Positions 1-8,699 of a stretch of 64,000 nucleotides of DNA are shown here, in pieces (positions within the stretch are counted from its first letter, which is position 1; each line of letters starts with the position of its first letter). The DNA is taken from contig CAVGCY010000033.1 in NCBI GenBank assembly GCA_963627915.1, positions 14,038 to 78,037 of the forward strand. The letters run 5' to 3'. The position numbers and the translations under genes were made by a program. Source of the stretch: CALACW01 sp963627915. GTDB taxonomy: Bacteria > Bacillota > Clostridia > Oscillospirales > Acutalibacteraceae. The notes beneath the pieces were generated by a model, which did no database searches, was not told the origin of the DNA, and was given only the letters and a program-made list of their open reading frames with translations.

Positions 1-728
1 GTGCCGACGGGGCTAATAGTTTTACCGAGCTTATCGGTAATATTTTCAAGTCTTTTATCAAGAGCTTTAAAGAAATCGGAAGACGGGTAACCCGTATTTT
101 TATTCCACATCTCTTTATATCCCGCACAGCATGCGTTTCGGTTCTCATGCCCGGTCAGCTTCCATACAATCCAATCGGCGGCTTCTATAAAAATATCCGC
201 TTCGTCATAAATTTCGGGAGCTTCGTCAAGAACCTGCCATATTTTAGGCACAGCCCACTCGGAGGAAACCTTTCCGCCGTAGTTTTTAAGCCATTTTTCT
301 CCCCTTGCCGACGCAATTTCATTTATTTTGTCAGCCTGTTTCTGCGCGGCATGATGCTTCCAAAGCTTAACATATGCATGGGGTTCGTCTTTATATTTAT
401 CGATAAAGCACAAAGGCGTTGAATCTTTTTTCGCGGGAAGAATCGTACACGCCGTGAAATCAAGACCGATTCCGATAATGTCGTCGGGCAAAACTCCGCT
501 TTTTCCGATAACCTCGGGAATTGCAGAATATAAAACGTCAAGATAATCCTGGGGATGCTGCAACGCCCAGTCCATACCCAATTTTTTTCCGTTCGGCAGA
601 CGCTCGTCCATGACGCCATGGGGATAATCGAGAACGGCGGAATCAAGCTCCTCTCCCGTCTCTGTATTTACAAGCATTGCTCTGCCGGAAAGCGTACCGT
701 AATCAACGCCTATTGTATATTTAGCCAC
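1..728 (-). CDS. araB: L-ribulokinase (FGGY family), 3' part cut by the window edge
   Basis: FGGY-family sugar kinase that would phosphorylate L-ribulose (ATP-dependent) in cytoplasmic L-arabinose catabolism. About 242 N-terminal residues are present and the frame is still open at base 1, so the C-terminal half lies outside. The start is a GTG at 726-728 preceded by GAGGTG; the protein opens with GVDYGTLSGRAML, the phosphate-binding N-terminal motif typical of AraB-type kinases, and has GIGLDFTACT near residue 87, as in ribulokinases. No other arabinose genes are visible on this side of the window. Other FGGY kinases (xylulokinase, ribitol kinase) are less likely because of the DYGTLSGRA signature. 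Confidence 0.88.
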   Translation of the reverse strand, partial: MAKYTIGVDYGTLSGRAMLVNTETGEELDSAVLDYPHGVMDERLPNGKKLGMDWALQHPQDYLDVLYSAIPEVIGKSGVLPDDIIGIGLDFTACTILPAKKDSTPLCFIDKYKDEPHAYVKLWKHHAAQKQADKINEIASARGEKWLKNYGGKVSSEWAVPKIWQVLDEAPEIYDEADIFIEAADWIVWKLTGHENRNACCAGYKEMWNKNTGYPSSDFFKALDKRLENITDKLGKTISPVG

Positions 729-781
729 AAAAACACCTCATATTTTTATTCGGTCAAAATAACCTATTATAATTTAATTAT

Positions 782-810
782 ATAATATACCATTTTTCGT
801 TCAAATTCAA
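782..810 (-). promoter_or_regulatory. Candidate promoter for the ribulokinase gene
   Basis: On the minus strand a TTGAAT (-35, 805-810) is followed after 17 bases by TATTAT (-10, 782-787), about 55 bases before the GTG start. The neighbouring sequence is very A/T-rich, so chance matches are likely. Confidence 0.4.
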
Positions 811-821
811 TAATAAAGACG

Positions 822-857
822 AAAAAAGAGACTTCCCGAAAGAAATCTCTTTTTTAA
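822..857 (-). terminator. Intrinsic terminator of the secreted phosphoesterase gene
   Basis: A short hairpin (GAGATTTC and GGAAGTCTC arms on the minus strand) is flanked by a run of A before and a run of T after the stem, beginning about 20 bases past the stop codon of the gene at 879-2018. Confidence 0.75.
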
Positions 858-878
858 TAATTTTTCGTTTGTAAATTA

Positions 879-2018
879 TTATTTACCTGTAATCCTTGAA
901 AAAATTTCATTGAAAAGCATACCGAGAGATTTAAAGAACATCATAAATTTATCCTTTGCAAGCTCTGAACCGGTTTTCTGCTCCTGAACGTCAACATATC
1001 TTACTCTGTATGTTTCATACGTTGAAAGATCGCTTTCGTCGAGAGTAATAACGCCGTAGCCTCTCACCTCGTCGTTACCGTATGACTGGTATGACATTCC
1101 GGGCATCTGAGTAAATTTAACACCCTCATACTCTCCGTCAAAAGAATTTGCATGGTCGTGTCCGGTTACGATGCCGAGAACATGTCCGTTTTCCTTAAGA
1201 GCCGTAAACTCTCCGTGATTCGAGTTGGGAGGGCAGGGCCATTCAAGAAGGCTGCCCGAAGCAAGCTCGTTAAGCTTAAGATTGTAATTGACTCCGAGAT
1301 AATTTTTTCCTGTTTCCTCAGTTGTACTCTCAATGCATTCGTATACTTCGGGTACAACTATATGCTGGAAAACAATACTGTTTACGTCCTTTCCCGCTTC
1401 AGCCTTAATTGCCTCATATTCATTTTTAAACCATTCAATCTGATCCTCATGAACATAATCATAACCGCCGTTAACCTCGTCGTACATATTCGAGTCAATT
1501 ATCCAGAAATTGAACGCAATATCATCCGACGCGGAAGCATAAAGAGGAATGGAACAGGTTCCGAAACCGGTAAGCTCCGGTACGGGATTCGTTGTAAGAC
1601 AAAGGTTTCCGCCGACTCTTAAATAGTTGTTGTGCATAACCTCTTTTTTGCAGTGCTCGCCGTCGTGATTGCCGTATGTATAGGCAAAAGGAATGCTACG
1701 CTCGACAACAGGCTCTAAGATATGTCTTATCGCAACAGCGTTAAGCATTGTTCCGCCCTGGCTGACATTATCGCCGGTAAATACTGCAAAATCGGGTTTT
1801 TCCGTATCGAGAGCATAATTAATCATATCTATCATTCTCTGATCGGGAAAGAAATCATCCTGAGTATCGGCAAAAACAACAATTTTGAATTTACCGTCGT
1901 CATTAAACTTGAGCGCAGTTGACTGGGAATCGAACGACGCAAAAGCCGTGCTGAAACAGCAAACGGTCATGAGAACCGCCAATATAGCCGAAACGGCGAT
2001 TTTTAATGTCTTTTTCAT
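879..2018 (-). CDS. Secreted calcineurin-like metallophosphoesterase
   Basis: 379-residue protein with an N-terminal signal peptide (MKKTLKIAVSAILAVLM..., A-x-A cleavage region near residue 28), so it should act outside the membrane. The fold is a binuclear-metal phosphoesterase: FADTQD, FTGDN, YGNHDG and GHDHAN supply the expected Asp, Asn and His metal ligands in order. Substrate unknown. A start seven codons upstream is open, but the ATG at 2018 has AGGAG eight bases before it and puts the signal peptide at the very N-terminus. The last ~25 residues form an amphipathic, Phe/Leu-rich tail (FFKSLGMLFNEIFSRITGK) outside the catalytic fold. It resembles the phosphoesterase at 38555-39664. Confidence 0.85.
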   Translation of the reverse strand: MKKTLKIAVSAILAVLMTVCCFSTAFASFDSQSTALKFNDDGKFKIVVFADTQDDFFPDQRMIDMINYALDTEKPDFAVFTGDNVSQGGTMLNAVAIRHILEPVVERSIPFAYTYGNHDGEHCKKEVMHNNYLRVGGNLCLTTNPVPELTGFGTCSIPLYASASDDIAFNFWIIDSNMYDEVNGGYDYVHEDQIEWFKNEYEAIKAEAGKDVNSIVFQHIVVPEVYECIESTTEETGKNYLGVNYNLKLNELASGSLLEWPCPPNSNHGEFTALKENGHVLGIVTGHDHANSFDGEYEGVKFTQMPGMSYQSYGNDEVRGYGVITLDESDLSTYETYRVRYVDVQEQKTGSELAKDKFMMFFKSLGMLFNEIFSRITGK

Positions 2019-2238
2019 AGGACACACTCCTAAATTCATAATGTATTATTTTATCATAAAAAATACTGAAATTCCACTGTGTTTTTATGAATACGTGTAA
2101 AATTTTATATTATCAATTTATGCAAAAAGTAAAACCTGAGCATTACAATAACAAAAAAGTCGCCAAATGCACGGGAGTTTAACCCTTCAAGAACCGAAAA
2201 AGTATTGCAAAGCCTTTAAACGGATTTATTTTTTCCGA

Positions 2239-2281
2239 TAAAAAACGTCCCCCGCCGACTTCATTTTCCGTCAGCGGGAGT
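2239..2281 (-). terminator. Intrinsic terminator of the alr operon
   Basis: On the minus strand CTCCCGCTGAC pairs with GTCGGCGGGGG (two G-U pairs, 9-10 base loop), followed by ACGTTTTTT. It lies about 45 bases past the alr stop codon and closes the seven-gene operon. The remaining bases of the 2019-2326 interval hold only A/T-rich sequence with no other structure I can support. Confidence 0.75.
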
Positions 2282-2326
2282 TAAAATTTTTTTACATTAT
2301 TCTATTTTAAAATCATTTCTATTCTG

Positions 2327-3478
2327 TTAATACAAATAATTAACCGTCTTTACGGCTTTGCCGTCTTTTACATACACTCTGGGCACGCGTCTTGCAACTC
2401 TGCACGGAAGTTCGTAGTTAAACGAATGCGCGCTTTCGCTGACTTCCTCCATGGACAGTTCGTTTTCCCCCTGTTTTCCGACAAGTACGACCTCGTCCCC
2501 GATTTCACAGTCTATATCGGTTACATTAACCATAAACTGATCCATGCATACTCTGCCGATTATATCGGCAAATTTACCGTTAATCAGAACTCTTCCGATA
2601 TTTGAAAGACAGCGTGGATAACCGTCGGCATATCCGACCGGAATTGTAGCAACGCACGTAGGCTTTGTCGTTTTAAATGTTCCGCCGTAGGAGATTTCTC
2701 TGCCAGCTTCAAGCGTTTTTATGTGCGAAATTCTTGTTTTCCAACTCATAACGGGTTTAATATCGAGCTTTGCACGGTCAACTTCGTTCGACGGGTAAAG
2801 ACCATAGAGGATGATACCCATTCTGCACATATCGAAAAACTCTGTAAAGTTCATTATGCCTGCGCTGTTGTTAAGATGCTTTACGGGGATATTAATACCC
2901 CTTTTTTCAAGCATTGCAATAAACTGTTTATATTTTTCTCTCTGGGCTTCAGCTTTGGACAAATCGGCTTCATCCGCAGTTGCAAAATGAGAAAACAGAC
3001 CTTCCGCCTTAATATTCGGAAGTTTGACAATTTCGGCGCAAATATCCGCGCTTTTATCTGTTATCTGAAACCCTATACGGCTCATGCCCGTATCTATTGC
3101 AAAATGAAAATTCGCAATCCTGCCCTGCTTTAGAGCTTCGTCGGATAGCGCTTTCGCGTCGTCAATTGAAAAAACAGGTATTCTGATATCATATTTTACA
3201 ACTTTATCATAATCCCAGGGGAAAACTCTGCCCAGTACAAGAACGGGCGTTTTAATTTGAGCGTTTTTAAGCTCAACGGCCTCCTCGATACAGGCGACTC
3301 CGAAAAAATCGCACTTATTATCAAGAAATCTGCCTATTTCAACCGCGCCGTGACCGTATGCATCAGCTTTTATAACGCCTAAAAGTTTTACTCCGTCGGG
3401 AAGTTTCGCCCTTGTATTTTCATAATTACATTCAACTGCGTCAAGGCTGATTTCCGCATATGTTCTGAGGTTCATCAT
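2327..3478 (-). CDS. alr: Alanine racemase
   Basis: PLP enzyme interconverting L- and D-alanine; 383 residues, normal family length. The N-terminal TIM barrel has the PLP lysine in VIKADAYGHG (near residue 37), and the C-terminal beta domain has the catalytic tyrosine in EISYGGTF plus the GYADGYPR and GRVCMDQFMV signatures. It is the last gene of the operon; its ATG overlaps the pxpA stop codon by four bases (ATGA), indicating translational coupling. Usually alr supplies D-Ala for peptidoglycan. Here its position behind a D-amino-acid aminotransferase and D-glutamate cyclase genes suggests it also feeds or drains a D-Ala/D-Glu exchange route (inference). Confidence 0.95.
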   Translation of the reverse strand: MMNLRTYAEISLDAVECNYENTRAKLPDGVKLLGVIKADAYGHGAVEIGRFLDNKCDFFGVACIEEAVELKNAQIKTPVLVLGRVFPWDYDKVVKYDIRIPVFSIDDAKALSDEALKQGRIANFHFAIDTGMSRIGFQITDKSADICAEIVKLPNIKAEGLFSHFATADEADLSKAEAQREKYKQFIAMLEKRGINIPVKHLNNSAGIMNFTEFFDMCRMGIILYGLYPSNEVDRAKLDIKPVMSWKTRISHIKTLEAGREISYGGTFKTTKPTCVATIPVGYADGYPRCLSNIGRVLINGKFADIIGRVCMDQFMVNVTDIDCEIGDEVVLVGKQGENELSMEEVSESAHSFNYELPCRVARRVPRVYVKDGKAVKTVNYLY

Positions 3479-4230
3479 ATTATAACCTCGGAAAGAGGAG
3501 CCGTCTTTATACCGTTTTCTTCAAATGCTTTATTGAGTGCGCGGACAAAGTCGAGGGCCTTCTCTCCGTCGCCGTGAACACATACGGAATGCGCCTCTAT
3601 ATCGATATCTTCACCCGTATACGACGTAACCTTACCCTCTTTTATCATCCTGATAACCCTGTTTATAGCTTCGTTTTCATCCGTAATCATAGAACCTTCG
3701 AGCTTTCTCGCTCTTAATGTTCCGTCGGATTCATATGCTCTGTCGGCAAAAACTTCACTTGCGTATTTTATCCCCTTGGCCTTAGCTGCTTTAATCATTT
3801 CCGAACCGGAAAGAGCAAGCAGAATAAGTGAATCGTCATAGTCTTTCACCGCGTCCGCTATCGCATTTGAAAGCTCCTTATTCTTTGCCGCCATATTGTA
3901 CATCGCTCCGTGCGGTTTTACATGACTCATTTTAACCCCGCTCGCCTCAGCAAACGCGCCGAGTGCGCCGAGCTGATACAGCGTATATTCGTAAACCTGT
4001 TCGCTCGTTACATCCATATTGGTTCTGCCGAAATTCTCTCTGTCGGGATACCCCGGATGCGCACCGAAAGAAACCGAATTTGCCTTACACAGCCCGACTG
4101 TCTTTTTCATAAGAGCGCAGTCCCCTGCATGAAATCCGCATGCAATATTTGCGCTTGTGATAAGAGGAATGATATCCGCGTCAAATAACGCGCCCTCACC
4201 GAGATCGGAGTTTAAATCAATCTTATACAT
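3475..4230 (-). CDS. pxpA: 5-oxoprolinase subunit A (LamB/YcsF family)
   Basis: Subunit A of the prokaryotic ATP-dependent 5-oxoprolinase PxpABC, which opens 5-oxoproline (pyroglutamate) to glutamate in the cytoplasm. The 251 residues carry the family motifs in order: DLNSDLGE at residue 5, SANIACGFHAGD, GAHPGYPD, HVKPHGAMYN, FADRAY and CVHGDG. The length is standard. Preceded by AAGGTGATTTT and ATG. It is separated from pxpB and pxpC by a DUF1445 gene and overlaps alr by four bases. The family assignment is firm; whether this complex prefers the L- or D-form of 5-oxoproline cannot be read from sequence. Confidence 0.93.
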   Translation of the reverse strand: MYKIDLNSDLGEGALFDADIIPLITSANIACGFHAGDCALMKKTVGLCKANSVSFGAHPGYPDRENFGRTNMDVTSEQVYEYTLYQLGALGAFAEASGVKMSHVKPHGAMYNMAAKNKELSNAIADAVKDYDDSLILLALSGSEMIKAAKAKGIKYASEVFADRAYESDGTLRARKLEGSMITDENEAINRVIRMIKEGKVTSYTGEDIDIEAHSVCVHGDGEKALDFVRALNKAFEENGIKTAPLSEVII

Positions 4231-4249
4231 AAAATCACCTTATTATATA

Positions 4250-5035
4250 TCAGTATTTAAGACTCGAATTTTTAACGTCTGTAATAAACATGTGTCCCGG
4301 CGCATGAGTTATCGCAATCGGCGGCTTAGTCTGCATTATAACGTTCTGAGGCGTAACTCCGCACGCCCAGAATACGGGCGTTTCACCTTTATTAACGGTA
4401 ACAGAGTCACCGTAATCGGGCTTTGCAACATCCCTGATTCCGATTGATTCGGGATTACCTATCTGAACAGGCGCGCCGTGAACTCTCGGCATTGCCGCTG
4501 TAACGTTGACGCTTTTTACGACAAGCTCGTCGGGAATCGGGCGCATGGAAACGACCATATTTCCGTGAAATTTACCCGCGGACCGTAATTCAATATTTGT
4601 ATTGAACATCGGAACGTTTCTGCCCTCTTGGATATGCCTTACGGGAATATCGGCTTCCAAAAGCTCGCTTTCAAAGCTGAAAGAACATCCGATAAGAAAA
4701 TATACATAGTCATTCTGCCAATATTCGGATATGTCGGTTACTTCCTTTTCGAGGACTCCGTTTTTCCAAATTCTGTATTTCGGAAAATCCTTGCATATAT
4801 CTCCGCCGTCAGCCATCGTTTTTATCTCTCTGCTTCCGACATCACCGACCTCCAAAACCGGACACGGTTTAGGATTTCTCATACAGAACAGCAGAAAATC
4901 AAAAGCGTATTCCTTCGGCAGTATACAGAGGTTTGCCTGCGCGTAACCGTTGCACATCCCAGAGGTCTGAAAATCTATTTTACCCTCGCGGATAAGTTTT
5001 TTTACATCCTGAGGGTGCATTGACGAATAATCCAT
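4250..5035 (-). CDS. DUF1445 protein (putative hydro-lyase / D-glutamate cyclase N-terminal-like)
   Basis: 261-residue member of the DUF1445 (YcsI, 'putative hydro-lyase') family. Recognised from MCNGYAQANLC near residue 27, VLEVGDVGS and ACGVTPQNV near the C-terminus. In animal mitochondria the enzyme D-glutamate cyclase, which dehydrates D-glutamate to 5-oxo-D-proline, is a fusion of a DUF1445 domain with a DUF4392 domain. Both domains occur in this operon as separate proteins, flanking pxpB-pxpC. I infer that the pair makes a split D-glutamate cyclase. It starts three bases after the pxpC stop, with GGGGAGA before the ATG. Confidence 0.85.
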   Translation of the reverse strand: MDYSSMHPQDVKKLIREGKIDFQTSGMCNGYAQANLCILPKEYAFDFLLFCMRNPKPCPVLEVGDVGSREIKTMADGGDICKDFPKYRIWKNGVLEKEVTDISEYWQNDYVYFLIGCSFSFESELLEADIPVRHIQEGRNVPMFNTNIELRSAGKFHGNMVVSMRPIPDELVVKSVNVTAAMPRVHGAPVQIGNPESIGIRDVAKPDYGDSVTVNKGETPVFWACGVTPQNVIMQTKPPIAITHAPGHMFITDVKNSSLKY

Positions 5036-5038
5036 AAT

Positions 5039-5962
5039 TTATCTCCCCGCAAGTTTTTCAAAATATTTCTTTTCTTTTTTTACTGCTTTTTCCGCTTGTT
5101 TAACGTTTATGATATCGAACGTTATTTTATCATACGGTCTTACCTGAGCAAGCTTCGGCAAATCAACGCTTACAACCGACGCGATTTTCGCATAACCTCC
5201 GGTAGTCTGATGATCCGCCATAAGAATTATCGGCATACCGCTTCTGGCAATCTGAATCGAACCGAACGTAATACCGTCGGATATTATATCCATTCCGTTT
5301 TTGCCTCTCAAAGCGATACCGCAAAGACGTATGCCCATTCTGTCAAGATCGGGAGTTACTGTATAAATCTGTTTTGAGAAAAATTTCAAATCGACATCTG
5401 TAAACATATCGTCCTGCGGACCTAAAACAACTCTGACCTTTATATGGTCGGGATATTCGCATCTCTCTGCGGTTTTTGTCATATCGGGTTCAAAGGAACA
5501 TTTGCCGATTTTAATCTTATCGCCGGTTTTCAGTTTTCTGCCCTCATAACCGCCAGTTTTTATTTTTAAATTCGTTGAAGCGCTCCCCATAACATACGGA
5601 ACGTCTATTCCTCCGGAAACACCCAAATAACATCTCATTCCGGACTTTGCCGCGCCGATTTGCAGAATCGATCCAGCCTCCGCTTTATACGGCTTATTGT
5701 TTTCAATCGGTTTTCCGTTCAGCTTCGGCAAAAAATCTCCGCCCGAAAGACAAAACACATGAGAATCTAAAAATTTAGCCGTTAATCCGAACATGGTCAT
5801 CTCAATGACAGGAGCGAACAAATTGTTTGCGCACAACGCGTTTACGGTTTTCATCGAATGTGAATCCATTGCGCCCGACTGAGTAAAACCGTTTTTCATA
5901 ACGCCGAAACGTCCCGCATCCTGAACCGTCGAAAGCATACCGCCGTTTATAATTTCAATCAT
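5039..5962 (-). CDS. pxpC: 5-oxoprolinase subunit C (biotin-dependent carboxyltransferase-like, KipA family)
   Basis: 307-residue KipA/PxpC subunit, related to the allophanate hydrolase/urea amidolyase carboxyltransferase half, acting with PxpA and PxpB on 5-oxoproline. Typical opening STVQDAGRFGVMKNGFTQSG-AMD from residue 11, then LSGGDF, GVSGGIDVP, PDLDRMGIRL and DHQTTGGY. Length is normal. Its ATG overlaps the pxpB stop codon by four bases. Confidence 0.93.
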   Translation of the reverse strand: MIEIINGGMLSTVQDAGRFGVMKNGFTQSGAMDSHSMKTVNALCANNLFAPVIEMTMFGLTAKFLDSHVFCLSGGDFLPKLNGKPIENNKPYKAEAGSILQIGAAKSGMRCYLGVSGGIDVPYVMGSASTNLKIKTGGYEGRKLKTGDKIKIGKCSFEPDMTKTAERCEYPDHIKVRVVLGPQDDMFTDVDLKFFSKQIYTVTPDLDRMGIRLCGIALRGKNGMDIISDGITFGSIQIARSGMPIILMADHQTTGGYAKIASVVSVDLPKLAQVRPYDKITFDIINVKQAEKAVKKEKKYFEKLAGR

Positions 5963-6684
5963 AAGCGCGCCTCCCGAATCTCAGGTTTATACGTTCCGTC
6001 GATAACCTGTTTTTCAATCTCATCAAATTCACTGCGAGTTACCGAATAAAATTTTATATAATCTCCCGCATTGTAAAGAATCGGATTTTCTTTTGTCGGA
6101 TCATATACAAGGACAGGCGTTTTGCCGATAAGCTGCCAGCCCCCGGGCGAAGCGATCGGATAGATACCCGTCTGCTCTCCTCCTATACCGACAGCGCCTT
6201 TAAATATTTCAAGTCTCGGACTTTTAAGTCTCGGAACCGCAAGACGTTTATCCATACCGCCGAGATATGCAAATCCGGGAAGAAAACCGAGCATATATAT
6301 AAGATACGGCTTTGACGTATGAAGTGAAATAACCTCATCGCGTTTAAGCCCCGTATGTGAGCATACATTGTCCATATCGGGCGAAAATTCACCGTCATAA
6401 CAGACCGGAATATCAAAAACACGAACGGGAAAATCGCCTTTTGCGGAAATATTTCCGATAAGTTCGGATAATTTCTTTCTAAGCTTCTTTGATGAAATAA
6501 CGGTGCAGTCATAAAGAACCGTAAGCGACGCAAACGTCGGTATAGTTTCAATAATGCCGACGATGTCAGCCTGTTCGGTAAGTGAAGCCAACGCTGTTAC
6601 GTACCCGTTGACTTCTTTGCTTATTTCCTTTTCAAACTGAACGGTCAGCGCAGAGTCTCCGTTCTGAAGAAATAAGTATTTCAT
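5959..6684 (-). CDS. pxpB: 5-oxoprolinase subunit B (KipI family)
   Basis: 241-residue PxpB/KipI subunit. The C-terminal half has GFLPGFAYLGGMD near residue 153, followed by PRLKSPRLEIFKGAVGIGG and TGIYPIASPGGWQLIG, the strongest signatures of the family. In some Bacilli relatives act as the sporulation-kinase inhibitor KipI, but the pxpA and pxpC partners here favour 5-oxoprolinase. The ATG overlaps the DUF4392 stop by four bases and the stop overlaps the pxpC start by four, so the three genes are coupled. Confidence 0.92.
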   Translation of the reverse strand: MKYLFLQNGDSALTVQFEKEISKEVNGYVTALASLTEQADIVGIIETIPTFASLTVLYDCTVISSKKLRKKLSELIGNISAKGDFPVRVFDIPVCYDGEFSPDMDNVCSHTGLKRDEVISLHTSKPYLIYMLGFLPGFAYLGGMDKRLAVPRLKSPRLEIFKGAVGIGGEQTGIYPIASPGGWQLIGKTPVLVYDPTKENPILYNAGDYIKFYSVTRSEFDEIEKQVIDGTYKPEIREARL

Positions 6685-7742
6685 TTTGAAAAGAATCCTT
6701 TCTTTATCGTGTTTGAAAACCAGGCTTCGGTCTTATCCAGAACAGTGGGCGGATATTCTATAAGAGCCTTCATCATCGAAACGAGAGGTATATTAATATT
6801 TTTTCCGAATCCGTCTATAAACGGTCTGGGTTCTCCGTACATATCAAGCATACCCGCACCGGCCGCGGCGTCCATGGCGGCGGCCTGATCGTCGGCGGAA
6901 TGGAAAAGCTCAGGCTTACCGAGCATAAATGCAACTGCGGCCATCATAGCGTCACACCCCCAGTCGGAGCATGTGGCAGTAATAATATTATCCGTTTCGG
7001 TATTCGTAAGTATTCCGCATCCGGTACCGGCTTTACAGCCTCCGAACTCCGCATAAGGAATATATTTTCTTATATGCTCGCCTATCGCGTTCATTCCTAT
7101 CTCGTTTCCGAGATCGCCTATTGATATATTAAACACACCCGCATCACGACATTTTTTAAACAAAATATCATACTTGGGCTCAACCTCTGTTGTATTAACG
7201 CCTACCGCGTTATGATAGTACCCGTTCTCATTTCTGCCGGGAGCCTCATTGCTTATTATTGCACAGGGTTTGCCGTGAGAAAGAATCTCGTCCGCCTGTT
7301 TTTCCGCCTCGTCAAAATCCTTTGTAAATTCAACAACGCAAACGGTATTGTCCGGAATATTGTCAATATCATCCGTCGTTCCGAACGAAAGAACATTACT
7401 CATAGCCTTGATTCCCTTTTTACACTGCGAAGGAACAACCATAACAGGCTTTGCGCCGAAAGCTCTCATAAGAAAACGTGCAAAAATCGTCGAGGAAACA
7501 ATACCGTCAGTCTCCGCTTCATTCCACGGAAGCAGAATAAAACCGGTAAGTATAAAAACCTTTTCACCTTTTTTTACATTTTTAATAAGCCCCCTCGCCG
7601 CATTTATACTGAGCGGTTCGCCTGTTTTTGCCCTTGAGCCTTCATAAAGAATACGGCAGACTCCGTAGCCCCTCGGATCAAGATTCATAAGCGTATCAAG
7701 GTCGTCTCCGATATTTAAAAGAGTTAATTCATCCCTGTTCAT
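6681..7742 (-). CDS. DUF4392 protein (D-glutamate cyclase C-terminal-like)
   Basis: 353-residue stand-alone DUF4392 protein. Visible signatures are KVFILTGFILLPWNEAETDG near residue 61, where the Gly/Glu-rich loop is typical, AIISNEAPGRNENGYYHNA, and TGCGILTNTETDNIITATCS near residue 240. In human D-glutamate cyclase this is the C-terminal domain and DUF1445 the N-terminal one. Here it is the second gene of the operon, behind an AGGGGGG ribosome binding site and immediately upstream of pxpB. Inference: half of a split D-glutamate cyclase delivering 5-oxoproline to PxpABC. Confidence 0.85.
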   Translation of the reverse strand: MNRDELTLLNIGDDLDTLMNLDPRGYGVCRILYEGSRAKTGEPLSINAARGLIKNVKKGEKVFILTGFILLPWNEAETDGIVSSTIFARFLMRAFGAKPVMVVPSQCKKGIKAMSNVLSFGTTDDIDNIPDNTVCVVEFTKDFDEAEKQADEILSHGKPCAIISNEAPGRNENGYYHNAVGVNTTEVEPKYDILFKKCRDAGVFNISIGDLGNEIGMNAIGEHIRKYIPYAEFGGCKAGTGCGILTNTETDNIITATCSDWGCDAMMAAVAFMLGKPELFHSADDQAAAMDAAAGAGMLDMYGEPRPFIDGFGKNINIPLVSMMKALIEYPPTVLDKTEAWFSNTIKKGFFSK

Positions 7743-7769
7743 TTTAAAATCCCCCCTGTAAAATATCGA

Positions 7770-8615
7770 TCATTCCGCGGCGCACTGCGCTTCAAAATCG
7801 GCAACCAACGCGTCCTGAATAATTTTAAGCATTTCGGGAGCTTTACCGCCTACCGGCTTGCCGTCAACCGTCTTAACGGGTATACAGAACGAACCGGTAG
7901 AATGAACGACAATCTCGTCAGCGTTCATAAGCTCGTCAAGCGTATAATCTCTCTCTTCAACGCCGAACCCAAGTTTTTTTGCAAAAGCAAGAAGTCTGAT
8001 ACGCGCAGTTCCGGGGAGAACCTTATCGTCAAGCGGATGAGAAATAACCTTTCCGTCCTTGAAAATCGAACAGTTGGAGTGCGCACACTCGGTTACGATA
8101 TCGCCTCTGTGGAAAATAGCTTCCTTGCATCCTGCTCTGTCCGCCGCCGTAGCGGCAAGACATGAAGGAATAAGGTTAAGAGTCTTGCAGTTGCAATAAA
8201 AGAATCTCTTATCTTCATATGTAATGACGTCAATAGGCTCATATGTATTTGCAACATGACAGGGTGTAAGAGTAATCCAGAGATTGCCGACCATATTTTC
8301 ATCATATATATGACCTCTCAATCCGCTTCCTCTGGTAACCTGCATATAAACGAACTGATCGCCGTCGTCAACTTTTTTAACAAGATCTCTCAATAACTTG
8401 TCAAGTTCGTCTCTTTCAATAGGCATATTTATATCAAGAAGCTTTGCGCTGTTATAAAATCTGTTAAGATGCGCGTCCATATCGAACACTATGTGATTGT
8501 GCGCATAGGTTGCGTCGTAAATTCCGTCACCGAACCAGCATACTCTGTCAAGCATAGGAACAGACATTTTTTCGATTTCATCAAATTTACCGTTATAGTA
8601 GCCTAAGTTCTTCAT
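7770..8615 (-). CDS. Class IV aminotransferase, D-alanine aminotransferase type
   Basis: 281-residue fold-type IV PLP aminotransferase, the usual length. The PLP lysine is K144 in CNCKTLNLIPS, followed by EAIFHRGDIVTECAHSN and the LPGTARIRLL segment, matching D-amino-acid transaminases (D-Ala + 2-oxoglutarate = pyruvate + D-Glu) better than BCAT or ADC lyase. First gene of the operon, so its product D-Glu is the predicted substrate of the downstream DUF1445/DUF4392 pair, and its substrate D-Ala comes from the Alr encoded last. Shine-Dalgarno GTGAGG precedes the ATG. Exact acceptor and donor range cannot be fixed from sequence. Confidence 0.85.
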   Translation of the reverse strand: MKNLGYYNGKFDEIEKMSVPMLDRVCWFGDGIYDATYAHNHIVFDMDAHLNRFYNSAKLLDINMPIERDELDKLLRDLVKKVDDGDQFVYMQVTRGSGLRGHIYDENMVGNLWITLTPCHVANTYEPIDVITYEDKRFFYCNCKTLNLIPSCLAATAADRAGCKEAIFHRGDIVTECAHSNCSIFKDGKVISHPLDDKVLPGTARIRLLAFAKKLGFGVEERDYTLDELMNADEIVVHSTGSFCIPVKTVDGKPVGGKAPEMLKIIQDALVADFEAQCAAE

Positions 8616-8627
8616 TACAAAATAACC

Positions 8628-8699
8628 TCACATAAAAAAATAAGCAATAAGGTACCCTTGTGCGAACCCCATTGCTCCAATCGCCATTATAATACTCAT
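8628..8699 (-). other. Possible 23-codon hydrophobic leader ORF
   Basis: An ATG at 8697-8699 opens a 23-codon frame ending in TGA at 8628-8630, just at the aminotransferase ribosome binding site. The peptide would be hydrophobic (MSIIMAIGAMGF... ending AYFFM) and four residues are Ala. It spans the whole terminator-like hairpin, as leader peptides do in ribosome-mediated attenuators. Against it: no Shine-Dalgarno is visible and the best promoter overlaps its first codons, so translation is doubtful. Confidence 0.25.
8634..8676 (-). terminator. Leader hairpin with T-tract (attenuator-like) ahead of the D-amino-acid operon
   Basis: On the minus strand AGCAATGGGGT pairs with ACCTTATTGCT (11 pairs including two G-U) around a 12-base loop, then TATTTTTTT. 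This is a canonical intrinsic terminator placed between the promoter and the first start codon, so it may attenuate the operon or shield the 5' end. The rest of 8715-8900 is featureless A/T-rich sequence. Confidence 0.6.
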
